From KBS-96 sp049585195 (lineage in GTDB: Bacteria > Acidobacteriota > Terriglobia > Bryobacterales > Bryobacteraceae): a stretch of DNA of 26,469 bases. The stretch lies in contig JBAUZG010000378.1 in the NCBI GenBank assembly GCA_049585195.1, forward strand, positions 1 to 26,469, given 5' to 3'. Below the pieces are notes generated by a model. The model had not been told where the DNA came from and ran no database searches. It saw only the letters and a list, made by a program, of their open reading frames with translations. A program made the position numbers and the translations under genes. Every line of letters starts with the position of its first letter. Positions within the stretch are counted from its first letter, which is position 1. Positions 15,464 through 23,896 of this stretch are shown here, one piece after another.

Positions 15464-16099
15464 TATTCGGCATAGAACCTCTCGTGCCATTGGGCTCCCA
15501 TTGAATTCCAGGTGGCTTCAACGTATTCTTCTCTTCGAGTGCCTGGCCAGTGCTCGGCAAACCGGGTTATCTCCGACTGAGCCGAGGCCGGCCGTGGGCC
15601 GGGCGGGCCGGGTTTCTCAATGGACGACATCCCCACTTCAAGGGAGCTTGCCGGAGAACGTCCGACTGCGAGGCCACGCGTTAGACGATCGCCAATTTTT
15701 GAATCCGAAGGGCAAGCTGGCCACAAGGTTCACAGTACCATCCTGCAGTGCGCGGTAGAAGGATAGAAACAGGGGTCGCAAGAATGTCATTGAAGGCAAG
15801 ATGAGGTGCACGACTTGTAAATTGAGCGAAGTGTACTTTTCTTGCGAGCCGATGCAACTACGAATGAGAATGTGATACGAAAGGTGAATAGAGCCGTGAC
15901 TCGATCAGTGTTGCCTAGCGTCTTCGCGTTCTCAAAGCATCCGTATCGCCCACGTATTAAAATGCGTCATTTACTTCGACGAAGTCATGGGAGGCCCCCA
16001 GTAGTTGCGATTCTCGGGGTTGCCTGGCCGTCTGCGCACGGATCTGAAGCACTGTACTTGATGCCTTGGGAATCCACCATGACAGCATTTCCCCGCTCC
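15464..16099. other. About 640 bases without an intact gene; contains repeat copy C
   Basis: The stretch holds copy C of the dispersed repeat (15559-15663). A minus-strand frame at 15397-15726 looks coding in part (EITRFAEHWPGTRREEYVEA, then TWNSMGAQWHERFYAEY) but overlaps the 3' end of the plus-strand gene. Between 15730 and 15960 nothing is recognised. The part 15960-16099 may be the decayed 3' end of the hydrolase pseudogene. Confidence 0.45.
15559..15663 (+). repeat. Dispersed repeat, copy C
   Basis: It begins AAACCGGGTTATCTCCGACT, has a very G+C-rich core, then TTTCTCAATGGACGACATCC, CCACTTCAAGGGAG and GGAGAACG. It has the same block order and orientation as copies A and B. No gene is broken by it here. 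Confidence 0.7.
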
Positions 16100-16637
16100 T
16101 GGGAGAGCCGGCAACATATGAAGTGTGAATGCCATCGATCATGATGGCGTTCGCGACTTTTTCGTAGTATTCCGGCGTGCTCATAATTTGCCGGATCGCG
16201 CCACAACCAGCGCTTCAGCCTGCGAGCGTAATAGGGCCGAGTTTCATTCCCGCATGAGTCTCTGCTTCTCGCCACAAGTTTCCAAAAAACGCCGGGTCGA
16301 GAAATGGCTTTGCGTAAACACGAGAGTCCGCGTCCAGTACGACACTGACGACAACCACGTTATTACGGGCGGCCGCTACTTCAGGCACTAAGCCTTGCGC
16401 ATGAAAGAAGAAGAGCACAGATGCCTGAGACTTCGATTGAAGCTTTATCGGCACGAACAATGTACCGAGCGACAGCTTTTCGCGCTAGCCTTCCAGGCTT
16501 TGCGCCGACAGCCGAAGGTGCGCGCGGGTGTGCTCCGCCATCGGCGATGGATTTTGCGCCACGACAGTCAGCTCGAGTGATCTTTGCGCTGACGCCAGGA
16601 GAACCAGTATTACCAGGGCAACAGATCCCGTATCCAT
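16100..16637 (-). pseudogene. Exported alpha/beta hydrolase with two nonsense codons and no 3' end
   Basis: The frame opens at ATG 16637 with a signal peptide (MDTGSVALVILVLLASAQ). It continues as one uninterrupted phase except for TAG at codon 51 (16485-16487) and TGA at codon 141 (16215-16217). The TGA replaces what should be the Trp of the nucleophile elbow: LAG-stop-SAGCGAIRQ reads GWSAG in the ancestral GxSxG form. Before it are KLSLGTLFVPIKLQ, a core strand VLFFFHAQG and NNVVVVSV; after it TPEYYEKVANAIMIDGIHTS. Recognisable sequence stops at about 16101 (VAGSP), so the catalytic Asp/His part is lost. It begins 33 bases after the M28 peptidase stop codon and was the last gene of the operon. 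Confidence 0.75.
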
Positions 16638-16670
16638 ATATTTCTTGGTTGGATGTGAATGCCCGAAAGC

Positions 16671-18767
16671 TTACTTTACAGCCGGAAGGAGCTCGACATA
16701 TCCGTGTCTGGCAAGAAACTTGAAATAGCCGACAAAATCGAAGTTCATGGGCCCTTGCTCCAACTCGATCAAGCGCACGACCTCAGCAATGGTACGCTTG
16801 CCATCGCACCAGTAGAGAAGTGTAAGCGGAGCGGGAGTTCCGCCAAAACCGGGATAACCTTCTCTCTGTTCCAGCGGGAGGTCATCGAGCGTGACCGGTC
16901 CGAATCGCTTGCGCTTGACAATCAGGTGCGAAGCTTCAGTAAGCGAAGGATCCATGGCCTGCATGGAAGCCTTGACGGGCGTTGCAGAGCCGAGTTCGAT
17001 CGAGCGTTGATTCGCAGCGTCTTGCAGTCTTTGGCATTGTTCGCTCGCAAATCGGCGCACGTGCTGAAGCAAAGGAGTCAACTCGGCGTTGAGTTTTTCC
17101 CTATTTCCAGATGACGCCAGGCGAAGAACGGAAAGAAGGGCGTCCTGATCGCGAGCGGCGTTGTAATTGACCTGCGCAAGACCGGCCGCTAATTGGTGCG
17201 CCAAAGACCCGTTCTTTTCTGCCGCCGCAATGCGGCTCAGGAAAGGAGCAGCCGCGCGAATCGCATTCTGATCGCTTCGATCTGTGGTGATTTCGGCAAG
17301 CCAGGGAATTTCTTTGTCGCCAGCCGATGCCAAATAGTAAAGAAACGCAGCCACCATCGAACTGAGATCCCGTAGAGAACGTGGATCTACGCGGTCCAGC
17401 GTGTCAGCGCTATTGTGGTGTACGTTCTCTGCGCCGGGGCTACCAGTCGCGGAAACCGTTGGAACACCGATCATCGGGTCGCTCAGATAGGAGTCTGATC
17501 TCGGCCGGTACGGAGTCCACCGCGGAAATTTTTGCCCTAACGCTGCGTAGTAATTCTCGCTGACACGCACGATCAATGCGTCCTGGTAAGAGCGGCTCAC
17601 ATCGGGATTGAGTGCAAAGCTATATCCGCCGGTTTCGTTGTAAGGACCCGCCGGAGTGTCCATGCAGATGGCTCCGATTGTCCGCTTCATTCGATCCATG
17701 TGAGTGGCGACATAGGCAGATGAGCCGTAGTCTTCGCTCATGACGAGGATTCGGATACTGCGCCTCGGACGCGGCAGCCTGCCGGCGTCTATTAAGCGCC
17801 GAAGTGTCGCAACTGCCTCGAGCATTGCAGCCACTCCAGTCGAGTTATCTTGTGCTCCTAACTCGAACGCATGACCTAGCTCGAGCACTTCATCGTTGGA
17901 ACTACTGCCGGGAATGACGGCCGTTATAGACGGGTACTGGCCGGAATAATAGCGGGTTTCTGCAAGTACTTTCACTCGAACTCGTGTGCCGGAAGCGAGC
18001 AGGTTACTCAGATAGTCGCCTTGTCTTGGCGTGAGTGAGAAGCCGACTAACGGACTGCTGGTTTTTGTAATACCCCAACCATAATCTCCCCATGCATTCA
18101 TCCAATAGTGATTGTTAATCAAATCGGGGTTCTCGGTGGCATAGCTGATCATTCCCGCAGCTCCTTGCTTGTACAGGGCCGCTTTGACTGCTCCCCGCTG
18201 CGCCAGATCGAGCGAAGGTTCAGTCAACACCATCTTGTTTTTCACGTCGATGCGTTTCAACTGTTCCAGAGTAGATGGTCTCAATTCGACAACTTCTGCA
18301 GTAAGGCCCTCTGGCGGTGTTGGGCCGCTCCACATGATGAGGGATGCTGGCTCCTTACGGTAATCTGCAAGAACCCGCATCTCGTCGGGAACCGCCGGTT
18401 CGACGATTTCGAGCTTTGCCTGTTTCACGTCCCACGCGAGAGGCATTGTCCAAAATCCGTACTGGCTGACCCCGTCCGCCGGCACAGAGAGCAACTCGAC
18501 CCCACGCAAGCCAATTTCCCTCATGATTCTTTGCAAGAATTGTGCGCTCTCTTGAAATTTCGCAAAATTGGCCCAGTGATCTGTTCTATATAGACCGACA
18601 AAGAAATCCATCGCCTCCTTGCTACTGTCCTCGGCACGGATCTCCTGAGTTATTTTCATAAGTTGCGGATCAGTTCGGAGCGTCTGGCCGGACAAAACGA
18701 AGGAATTCTGAAACAAGAGCAGCAGGCTAACGTTTCGGGCAACGACTTTGAATCTGCGGACAGTCAT
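16671..18767 (-). CDS. Exported M28-family metallopeptidase with PA domain
   Basis: A 698-residue protein with a signal peptide (residues about 1-27). A PA-like insert lies at about 160-250. The di-zinc M28 catalytic domain follows: His299 and Asp307 (ELGHAFELGAQDNS), Glu345-Asp346 (MSEDYGS), Asp370 (CMDTPAG) and His451 (HHNSADT). All five metal-ligand motifs and the catalytic acid are present. The last about 60 residues (LLYWCDGKRTIAEVVRLIE) look like a small winged-helix-type appendage. Such enzymes are zinc aminopeptidases that trim peptides outside the cytoplasm. It starts three bases after the previous gene's stop codon and belongs to the NamZ operon, where it could trim muropeptide or other peptides after transport. 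Substrate is inferred only. Confidence 0.9.
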   Translation of the reverse strand: MTVRRFKVVARNVSLLLLFQNSFVLSGQTLRTDPQLMKITQEIRAEDSSKEAMDFFVGLYRTDHWANFAKFQESAQFLQRIMREIGLRGVELLSVPADGVSQYGFWTMPLAWDVKQAKLEIVEPAVPDEMRVLADYRKEPASLIMWSGPTPPEGLTAEVVELRPSTLEQLKRIDVKNKMVLTEPSLDLAQRGAVKAALYKQGAAGMISYATENPDLINNHYWMNAWGDYGWGITKTSSPLVGFSLTPRQGDYLSNLLASGTRVRVKVLAETRYYSGQYPSITAVIPGSSSNDEVLELGHAFELGAQDNSTGVAAMLEAVATLRRLIDAGRLPRPRRSIRILVMSEDYGSSAYVATHMDRMKRTIGAICMDTPAGPYNETGGYSFALNPDVSRSYQDALIVRVSENYYAALGQKFPRWTPYRPRSDSYLSDPMIGVPTVSATGSPGAENVHHNSADTLDRVDPRSLRDLSSMVAAFLYYLASAGDKEIPWLAEITTDRSDQNAIRAAAPFLSRIAAAEKNGSLAHQLAAGLAQVNYNAARDQDALLSVLRLASSGNREKLNAELTPLLQHVRRFASEQCQRLQDAANQRSIELGSATPVKASMQAMDPSLTEASHLIVKRKRFGPVTLDDLPLEQREGYPGFGGTPAPLTLLYWCDGKRTIAEVVRLIELEQGPMNFDFVGYFKFLARHGYVELLPAVK

Positions 18768-18770
18768 TCA

Positions 18771-20011
18771 CTAGAGCCTAGGAGATTTGTCGAGAGCCGT
18801 AAGGACCGCCGTATGAATCGCAGCCCGGGCTTTATTGATTAGAACGTTCCGGCGTGTAGGATTCACGCGGTTGGTCAGAAGAACGATGAAGGCGTCACGG
18901 TCCGGATCGATGTAAATGGATGTGCCGGTAAAACCTGTGTGGATAATCGCGTGCGCAGAGGCCAAATCGTCCGGAAACGATCGCTTCGCTGGAGTATCCC
19001 AACCGAGAGCCCGCGTGGTGTCCGCCGGAGAGGACTGACGCTGCATGAAGAGTTTGATCGTCGCCTTGCTTATGATGCGCTTGCCGCGATACGTGCCGCC
19101 GTTCAAGTACATTTGTGCAAAAGCGGCAAGATCGCGCGCAGAGGAGAATAGACCAGCGTGACCACTGACTCCACCCATTAGAAAAGCATTCTCGTCGTGC
19201 ACAACGCCGTGGACCAGTTCGTGCCGCAGCACGTTGTCCTGCTCCGTAGGCGGAATCCGATCGAGGCGCTTGGAAGAAGGGTTGTAGCCCGTATCTTTCA
19301 TCTTCAATGGCCTGAAGACATTCTTCGCAAGAAACTGGTCAAGACGTTGGCCGGTGATGCGGTAGACGATCTCGCCCACGAGAATGAAATTGTAATCGCG
19401 ATATTGCATCTTTTCGCCGGGTTTGAAATCCATCGGCAGCGTGTACACCAGGCGCATGATGCCCTGGCGATCGCTTGCCTGCTTCCAAAGGACCTCCCGG
19501 GAATTCAACCCGGAACTGTGGCTCAGCAGGTTCCGCACCAAGACCTCCTCGTGTCGGAGTGCAAGCAAACTCGGGAATGTATCGGGTTTACTGGAGTATC
19601 CAGGTCAAGCTCCTTGCGGCCGTAGAGGATTTCTGCAGCAGTAGTGGTTCCAATCACCTTTGAGAGTGATGCAAGATCGAAGATGGCCTTCCGCGGAACT
19701 GGGTCCGCGTCGTCGGAGTAATCCATTTTTCCAAAAGATTTCCAGGCAATTAACTTCCCGTGTTGGCCGACCGCAAGCACTGCGCCTGGAAACGCCTGTT
19801 TCTGGACCCACTTCTGAACTTCCTGGAATGCATCCGCAAAGCGCTTGTCCTGGCCGCGGGTAGCGTCAACTAATCGCTTGACCGGATGAGCTGTCTCCAG
19901 CGGTATCCCAGCCGGCGGCAGCCTTTGGGGCTGGAGGGCACAAGCCGACAACAAAACAAGAGTAGTAACGCGAGAAACGAAAGACGAAATTTTCCGCACA
20001 AAATCGGCCAA
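18771..20011 (-). pseudogene. AmiE/class C beta-lactamase-like serine hydrolase, broken by two indels
   Basis: The N-terminal part (from 20011, TTG directly after the PIG-L stop codon) has a lipoprotein signal (LVLLSACALQP) and the catalytic SxxK (FDLASLSKVIGTTTAAEIL). The C-terminal part (frame 19568-18771) has LLSHSSGL, the Tyr-x-Asn motif (YRDYNF) and HTGFTG near the end. Between them, at about 19585 and 19548, two single-base changes about 40 bases apart shift the frame by two in total. The lost link reads YIPEFACTPTR in the third frame. Bacillus AmiE (YbbE), a MurNAc-L-alanine amidase encoded beside NamZ, has this fold and the FDLASLTK signature. Amidase activity is therefore inferred for the ancestor. 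Confidence 0.8.
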
Positions 20012-20803
20012 TTAGAGAGACTGAAGGTGCTGCATCCGCTGATTAGTGGCCGACATCAGCGCCACAGCGCTGCCGCATCCGGAAAGACATCCGCGCATGA
20101 CGGCGAGACTGCTGTAGTAATCGTTGTAGCGGAAGAAACCCGTTTGCCCCCGCCACATTGGATAGAAATCGCACGCTTGGAGCCACTTCTTGTAAACGGG
20201 CTCGATATTGACGTATGTATCCGGCAGGAAGTTAGAGGCGTCCTCCCAGTTTTCGGCGTAGAAGACTTTCGAGACAGTGTGCGCCGGCCGGCTGCGCGGG
20301 AGCGGAACTAAACCTGCGTAGAAGACTGCATCGTGCACAATCAGGTGACAATTCTGATGATCCTTGTGCCAACTCCCGTTCCAGTGAGTCACGACGATGT
20401 CCGGCTGGTGCTCGCGGATGGCGTCACACACCCGCATTGAGCTCTCGTCATTGAATGGTATTTCCGCGTCGGGATACGTGATGAAGATGGCCTCTGCACC
20501 AATCAAGCTCGCGGCCTTTTGAGTGGCTGTTCTCTGAAGTTCGCCGTACTGCTGAACGGGTATGTTGTTCGGAGCGCCCTTCTCGCCCAGCGACAGGCTT
20601 AAGAGAACGGCGCTTCCCCCGCGTTCGACCTGGTTGGCAAGCGCGGCGCCCATCGTGAAGAGTCCGTCACCTGGATGCGCGGTAATCGCCATGACTTTGC
20701 CGGGCGCTGGGACAGCCGGTGATGGCGCTCCGGCGGAGCTTCTTGCGAAGGACGAGAGTAAGACCGGACTCCCCAGGAATTGAGCGAAGGAACGTCGATT
20801 CAT
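20012..20803 (-). CDS. Tat-exported PIG-L/LmbE-type deacetylase
   Basis: A 263-residue protein. The start at 20803 is chosen from AAGGAG (20809-20814) five bases upstream; it gives a twin-arginine signal MNRRSFAQFLG. The zinc site is recognisable: AHPGDGLFTMG near the N-terminus and HWNGSWHKDH in the middle. In most family members the first motif is AHPDDE. Here the first Asp, the general base in MshB-type enzymes, is Gly, while the zinc-binding His and second Asp remain. The family removes N-acetyl groups from GlcNAc-containing molecules, which suits a neighbour of NamZ, but the substitution leaves activity uncertain. The C-terminus (CDFYPMWRGQTGFFRYNDYY) is a divergent extension. It starts 53 bases after the namZ stop codon. 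Confidence 0.85.
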   Translation of the reverse strand: MNRRSFAQFLGSPVLLSSFARSSAGAPSPAVPAPGKVMAITAHPGDGLFTMGAALANQVERGGSAVLLSLSLGEKGAPNNIPVQQYGELQRTATQKAASLIGAEAIFITYPDAEIPFNDESSMRVCDAIREHQPDIVVTHWNGSWHKDHQNCHLIVHDAVFYAGLVPLPRSRPAHTVSKVFYAENWEDASNFLPDTYVNIEPVYKKWLQACDFYPMWRGQTGFFRYNDYYSSLAVMRGCLSGCGSAVALMSATNQRMQHLQSL

Positions 20804-20808
20804 CATGT

Positions 20809-20814
20809 CTCCTT
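20809..20814 (-). promoter_or_regulatory. Shine-Dalgarno sequence AAGGAG deciding the PIG-L start
   Basis: Two ATG codons follow in tandem. The second (20803) has five-base spacing, while the first (20806) is only two bases away, so the second is preferred. Confidence 0.6.
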
Positions 20815-20856
20815 GTCGCGTGCTGCAGTGTATTGTGTTCAAGCCATACTGCAGGC

Positions 20857-22080
20857 TCATTGATAGATCAAATACTTGGCGCGTAACTTCTGAAACTCAG
20901 CCAGCTGTGCTTGCGACTCTTGCAAAATTTGCCGGCCGCTCTCACCCGCTCTCAGCTTGACGAGAATTTCGTCGTTACCCAAAAGGCGCATCGTTGGTTC
21001 CACCCGTCCGGGGTGAAACTTCATCGTTGCCGCCAGCAGTTCCATTCCCACGACCACGGGATCAAAAACTTCGCGGTTCGCAAGTTGGATATCTACACCC
21101 TGACATTCCTCCCCCTTGTATATAGAAGCAGTCGGACAAAAACGCCGAGGTACGAACCGCACACCGGGCAACTGAAGACCATTCAGGTAGGCTGCCACTT
21201 CGCGAGCGCGAAACCACGGGGCACCCACGATCTCGAATGGCGTGTCTGTTCCCCGGCCTACCGACACAGACTTCCCTTCCAGCAGGCAAGTGCCCGGATA
21301 CAGAATGGCTTCCGTCAAATTACGGATATTGGGTGAAGGATTTACCCACTCCAGTCCTGTCTCGTCAAACCACATCGAGCGCCGCCAGCCCTGCATCGCG
21401 ATTACGTGAAGGTCGGCGCCCAGCTTCTTTTCGCCATTGAAATAGCGCGCCATCTCGCCCATCGTCATGCCGTGCCGGATCGGGAATCCGGGCATGTAGG
21501 TGACAAACGAAACATATTTCGCATCGAGGAGCGGTCCAGCCACATCAACTCCGTTGATTCCGTTTGGCCGGTCGAGAACATAGAACGGAATGTGATGTTC
21601 GGCTGCGGCTTCCATCAGGTAAGCCATCGACGTGACCGACGTATAGAACCGAGCGCCGTTGTCTTGCTTGTCGTAGACCAGCACGTCGACATGTTTCAGC
21701 ATGTCGCGAGTTGGCTTGCGAACGTCTTCGTTGTACAGACTATAGATCGGCGCGCCGGTTGTCTCGTCAATGCTGTTCCCAATGTGCCTATCCTCGTGTG
21801 TGCCGTTAAGACCGTGCTCGAACGAAAAGATCGCGGTTAGCTTGATGTTGGGCGCATGTGCAAACAGGTCGATATTGCGGCTTCCATCGAGAGTGATTCC
21901 GGTCTGGTTGGTCGCCAGCCCGACGCGCTTGCCCGCCAACGGTTGAAAGTGCTCTTCGACGAGGACATCGAGGCCGGTTTTCACCTGTGCCGTTGAGACC
22001 GCAGGGAGGCTCAGGCACAGCCACAATGCATGGATCGCAACACTCAGCACAAGGCACATTCGAGTAAGAGTACGTTTCAT
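20857..22080 (-). CDS. namZ: Exo-beta-N-acetylmuramidase NamZ (DUF1343)
   Basis: A 407-residue exported protein; signal peptide MKRTLTRMCLVLSVAIHALW through VSTAQ. It shows the whole run of DUF1343 landmarks: GLATNQTGITLDG, SFEHGLNG (family EHG), PIYSLYNEDVRKPT, VDVLVYDKQDNGARFYT, VLDRPNGINGVDVAGP, PGFPIRHGMTMGEMA, PGTCLLEG-x-SVGRGTD-x-PFE, and the C-terminal helix LAEFQKLRAKYLIY. Bacillus NamZ removes MurNAc from the non-reducing end of peptidoglycan fragments. The frame is open to 22131; the ATG at 22080 gives a proper signal peptide, though its ribosome-binding site is weak. It lies in the middle of the hydrolase operon. The family assignment is firm; the exact substrate is inferred. Confidence 0.92.
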   Translation of the reverse strand: MKRTLTRMCLVLSVAIHALWLCLSLPAVSTAQVKTGLDVLVEEHFQPLAGKRVGLATNQTGITLDGSRNIDLFAHAPNIKLTAIFSFEHGLNGTHEDRHIGNSIDETTGAPIYSLYNEDVRKPTRDMLKHVDVLVYDKQDNGARFYTSVTSMAYLMEAAAEHHIPFYVLDRPNGINGVDVAGPLLDAKYVSFVTYMPGFPIRHGMTMGEMARYFNGEKKLGADLHVIAMQGWRRSMWFDETGLEWVNPSPNIRNLTEAILYPGTCLLEGKSVSVGRGTDTPFEIVGAPWFRAREVAAYLNGLQLPGVRFVPRRFCPTASIYKGEECQGVDIQLANREVFDPVVVGMELLAATMKFHPGRVEPTMRLLGNDEILVKLRAGESGRQILQESQAQLAEFQKLRAKYLIYQ

Positions 22081-22144
22081 AGTTGAATCACCACAACGCA
22101 CAAAAGTCAGCGCATGATTCCGAGTAGCCATCGCGGCAATTGCG

Positions 22145-23869
22145 CTACCTTCTCACAAATCCGATGTCGCGCACTCCATCCGCGGAACCGGCAAAGAGAT
22201 CAAAGCCCGTAAGCTTGCCGCCTTTACGCGAGAACTGAATCACGATCGGCTCACGAAACTCGCCGGCAAGATTCGCTCGAAATTCATCGCGCAGGGTCGG
22301 CCGCAATTCAATTGGCTCACTCCGGCTGATCGTCAGGCTCAATTTGTTATCCGTTGATCGAATACGATACGTTGCCAGCAGTTCATCGCTGTAGTAATCA
22401 CCGGAATAACCAGCCCGCTCCGCAGCGGTAAGATGGACCGGCTCAACCCGCTCGAACAGATGCTTGGCGCCTGATCCGGTGACCCACGTCATTCGCACTC
22501 CAGGAGTTGACGATTCGAAGAGGTATTTTGAACCTTTTGGATCCAGAAACAGGTTGGGCGCAACCGACACAAGGATGGCAGCCGGCTCCAAGGGCGACGT
22601 GGGGTCCACCAGCGCGTTACGAAGAGCAAGGCCTTGCTTCTGCGCGGCCACAAGAACAAATTGGCGGTTCAGTGGATCGCGATACAGTCCGGCAAAGGTG
22701 CGGAAATCCGAATCACGACTGGCAACTTGACTACCATCGCTGCCGCGGACCGTGGCTCGTGCGGCCGAATGAGCAGATGCGCGGAACTGTCCAGCAAGAT
22801 AGATATCGGCGATCTGGTGCGCTTTCCCCCCTGGATCGGCGGTCGCCAGGTTGCAGAGACAGATAACAGAAAACTTTTGCTTGGGGAAACGCAATAGCTC
22901 GGTGCGGTAGCCGAATAACGCGCCACCATGCTCAACAACAGGCAATCCCCGGTATTCGGTCAGCTCCAGTCCGAGAGCATAGTCGATCGTCTTTCCGTTG
23001 TTCAAGACGCCGCGCGTTTGCAGTTCCCGCAACAGAGTTCCCTTGCCCAGCTTGTTGTTATAGAAATTGCGATCCCATAGCAACAGGTCGTCGACGCTGC
23101 TCATCAAGCCGCCATCTCCCACTTTTTCGAAGTTCGTGGACCAGTCAACTCGGAATCCGCCGCCGTCGCGCGGCGCATAAGCTGGGACGCGGCCGCGTAA
23201 TACCAGCGTGCGGTCGTCGTAGAAACGCGTGTGTACCATGCCCAGTTTTTTGAAAATATTTTCGTCGGCAAACTGCGAAAAACGGACTCCGGTAGCGCGA
23301 TGCACTACCTCCGCCAACAGGAAGTAATTCGAGTTACTGTATTGATATTCGTCTCCCGGATTGAAGTTGAGGCTCTTCTGGCGAGCGATCAGATCGATGA
23401 TTTCCGGAGTTGTATAAATGTCTTCTATTGGCTTTCCGGCGAGCGATAGTAATCCAATTTCATCGCGCAGACCGCTCGTGTGGTGAAGCATCTGGCGAAG
23501 GGTGATCTTGTGACCGTAAAACGGTATCTCTGGTATCCATTTGCGAATATCGTCATCGAGGGAAAGATATCCCTTTTCGGCGGCCAGCACCACACTCGCA
23601 GCGGTGAATTGCTTCGATACGGAACCCATGTAGAATACTGACTCCGGCGACAGCGGCGATTGCAGTTCGATGCTACCCATACCGTAGCCGCGCTTGTACA
23701 CGAAATCGCCGTCGAGCACAACGCCGACAGCGCAACCCGGCGAGTCCGGGTTGTCATACGCAGCAAAAATCGCGTCTACGTTGTGCTGGAGCGCGCGGTC
23801 TTTGTCGACGGCAGCGATTGCTGAACATTGGCAAAGCGGCACTAATAAGAACGTGACGATCCGGTTCAA
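22145..23869 (-). CDS. Exported class C beta-lactamase-like serine hydrolase
   Basis: A 574-residue protein with a signal peptide (about 1-20). The penicillin-binding-type catalytic motifs are all present: Ser83-x-x-Lys86 (GSVSKQFT), Tyr177-Ser-Asn179 (YQYSNSNY) and His314-Gly-Gly (VEHGGALFG). A C-terminal domain of about 200 residues, rich in beta strands (FAGLYRDPLNRQF and YSGDYYSDELLATY), resembles the lipocalin-like tail of such hydrolases. It starts at TTG, with AGGAGA 10 bases upstream. It begins 27 bases after the TonB receptor stop codon and precedes namZ. Such enzymes act as D-aminopeptidases, esterases or MurNAc-peptide amidases. The exact reaction cannot be read from the sequence. 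Confidence 0.88.
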   Translation of the reverse strand: MNRIVTFLLVPLCQCSAIAAVDKDRALQHNVDAIFAAYDNPDSPGCAVGVVLDGDFVYKRGYGMGSIELQSPLSPESVFYMGSVSKQFTAASVVLAAEKGYLSLDDDIRKWIPEIPFYGHKITLRQMLHHTSGLRDEIGLLSLAGKPIEDIYTTPEIIDLIARQKSLNFNPGDEYQYSNSNYFLLAEVVHRATGVRFSQFADENIFKKLGMVHTRFYDDRTLVLRGRVPAYAPRDGGGFRVDWSTNFEKVGDGGLMSSVDDLLLWDRNFYNNKLGKGTLLRELQTRGVLNNGKTIDYALGLELTEYRGLPVVEHGGALFGYRTELLRFPKQKFSVICLCNLATADPGGKAHQIADIYLAGQFRASAHSAARATVRGSDGSQVASRDSDFRTFAGLYRDPLNRQFVLVAAQKQGLALRNALVDPTSPLEPAAILVSVAPNLFLDPKGSKYLFESSTPGVRMTWVTGSGAKHLFERVEPVHLTAAERAGYSGDYYSDELLATYRIRSTDNKLSLTISRSEPIELRPTLRDEFRANLAGEFREPIVIQFSRKGGKLTGFDLFAGSADGVRDIGFVRR

Positions 23870-23896
23870 CTTCGTTCCATTCTCCTGCAGCCATGC

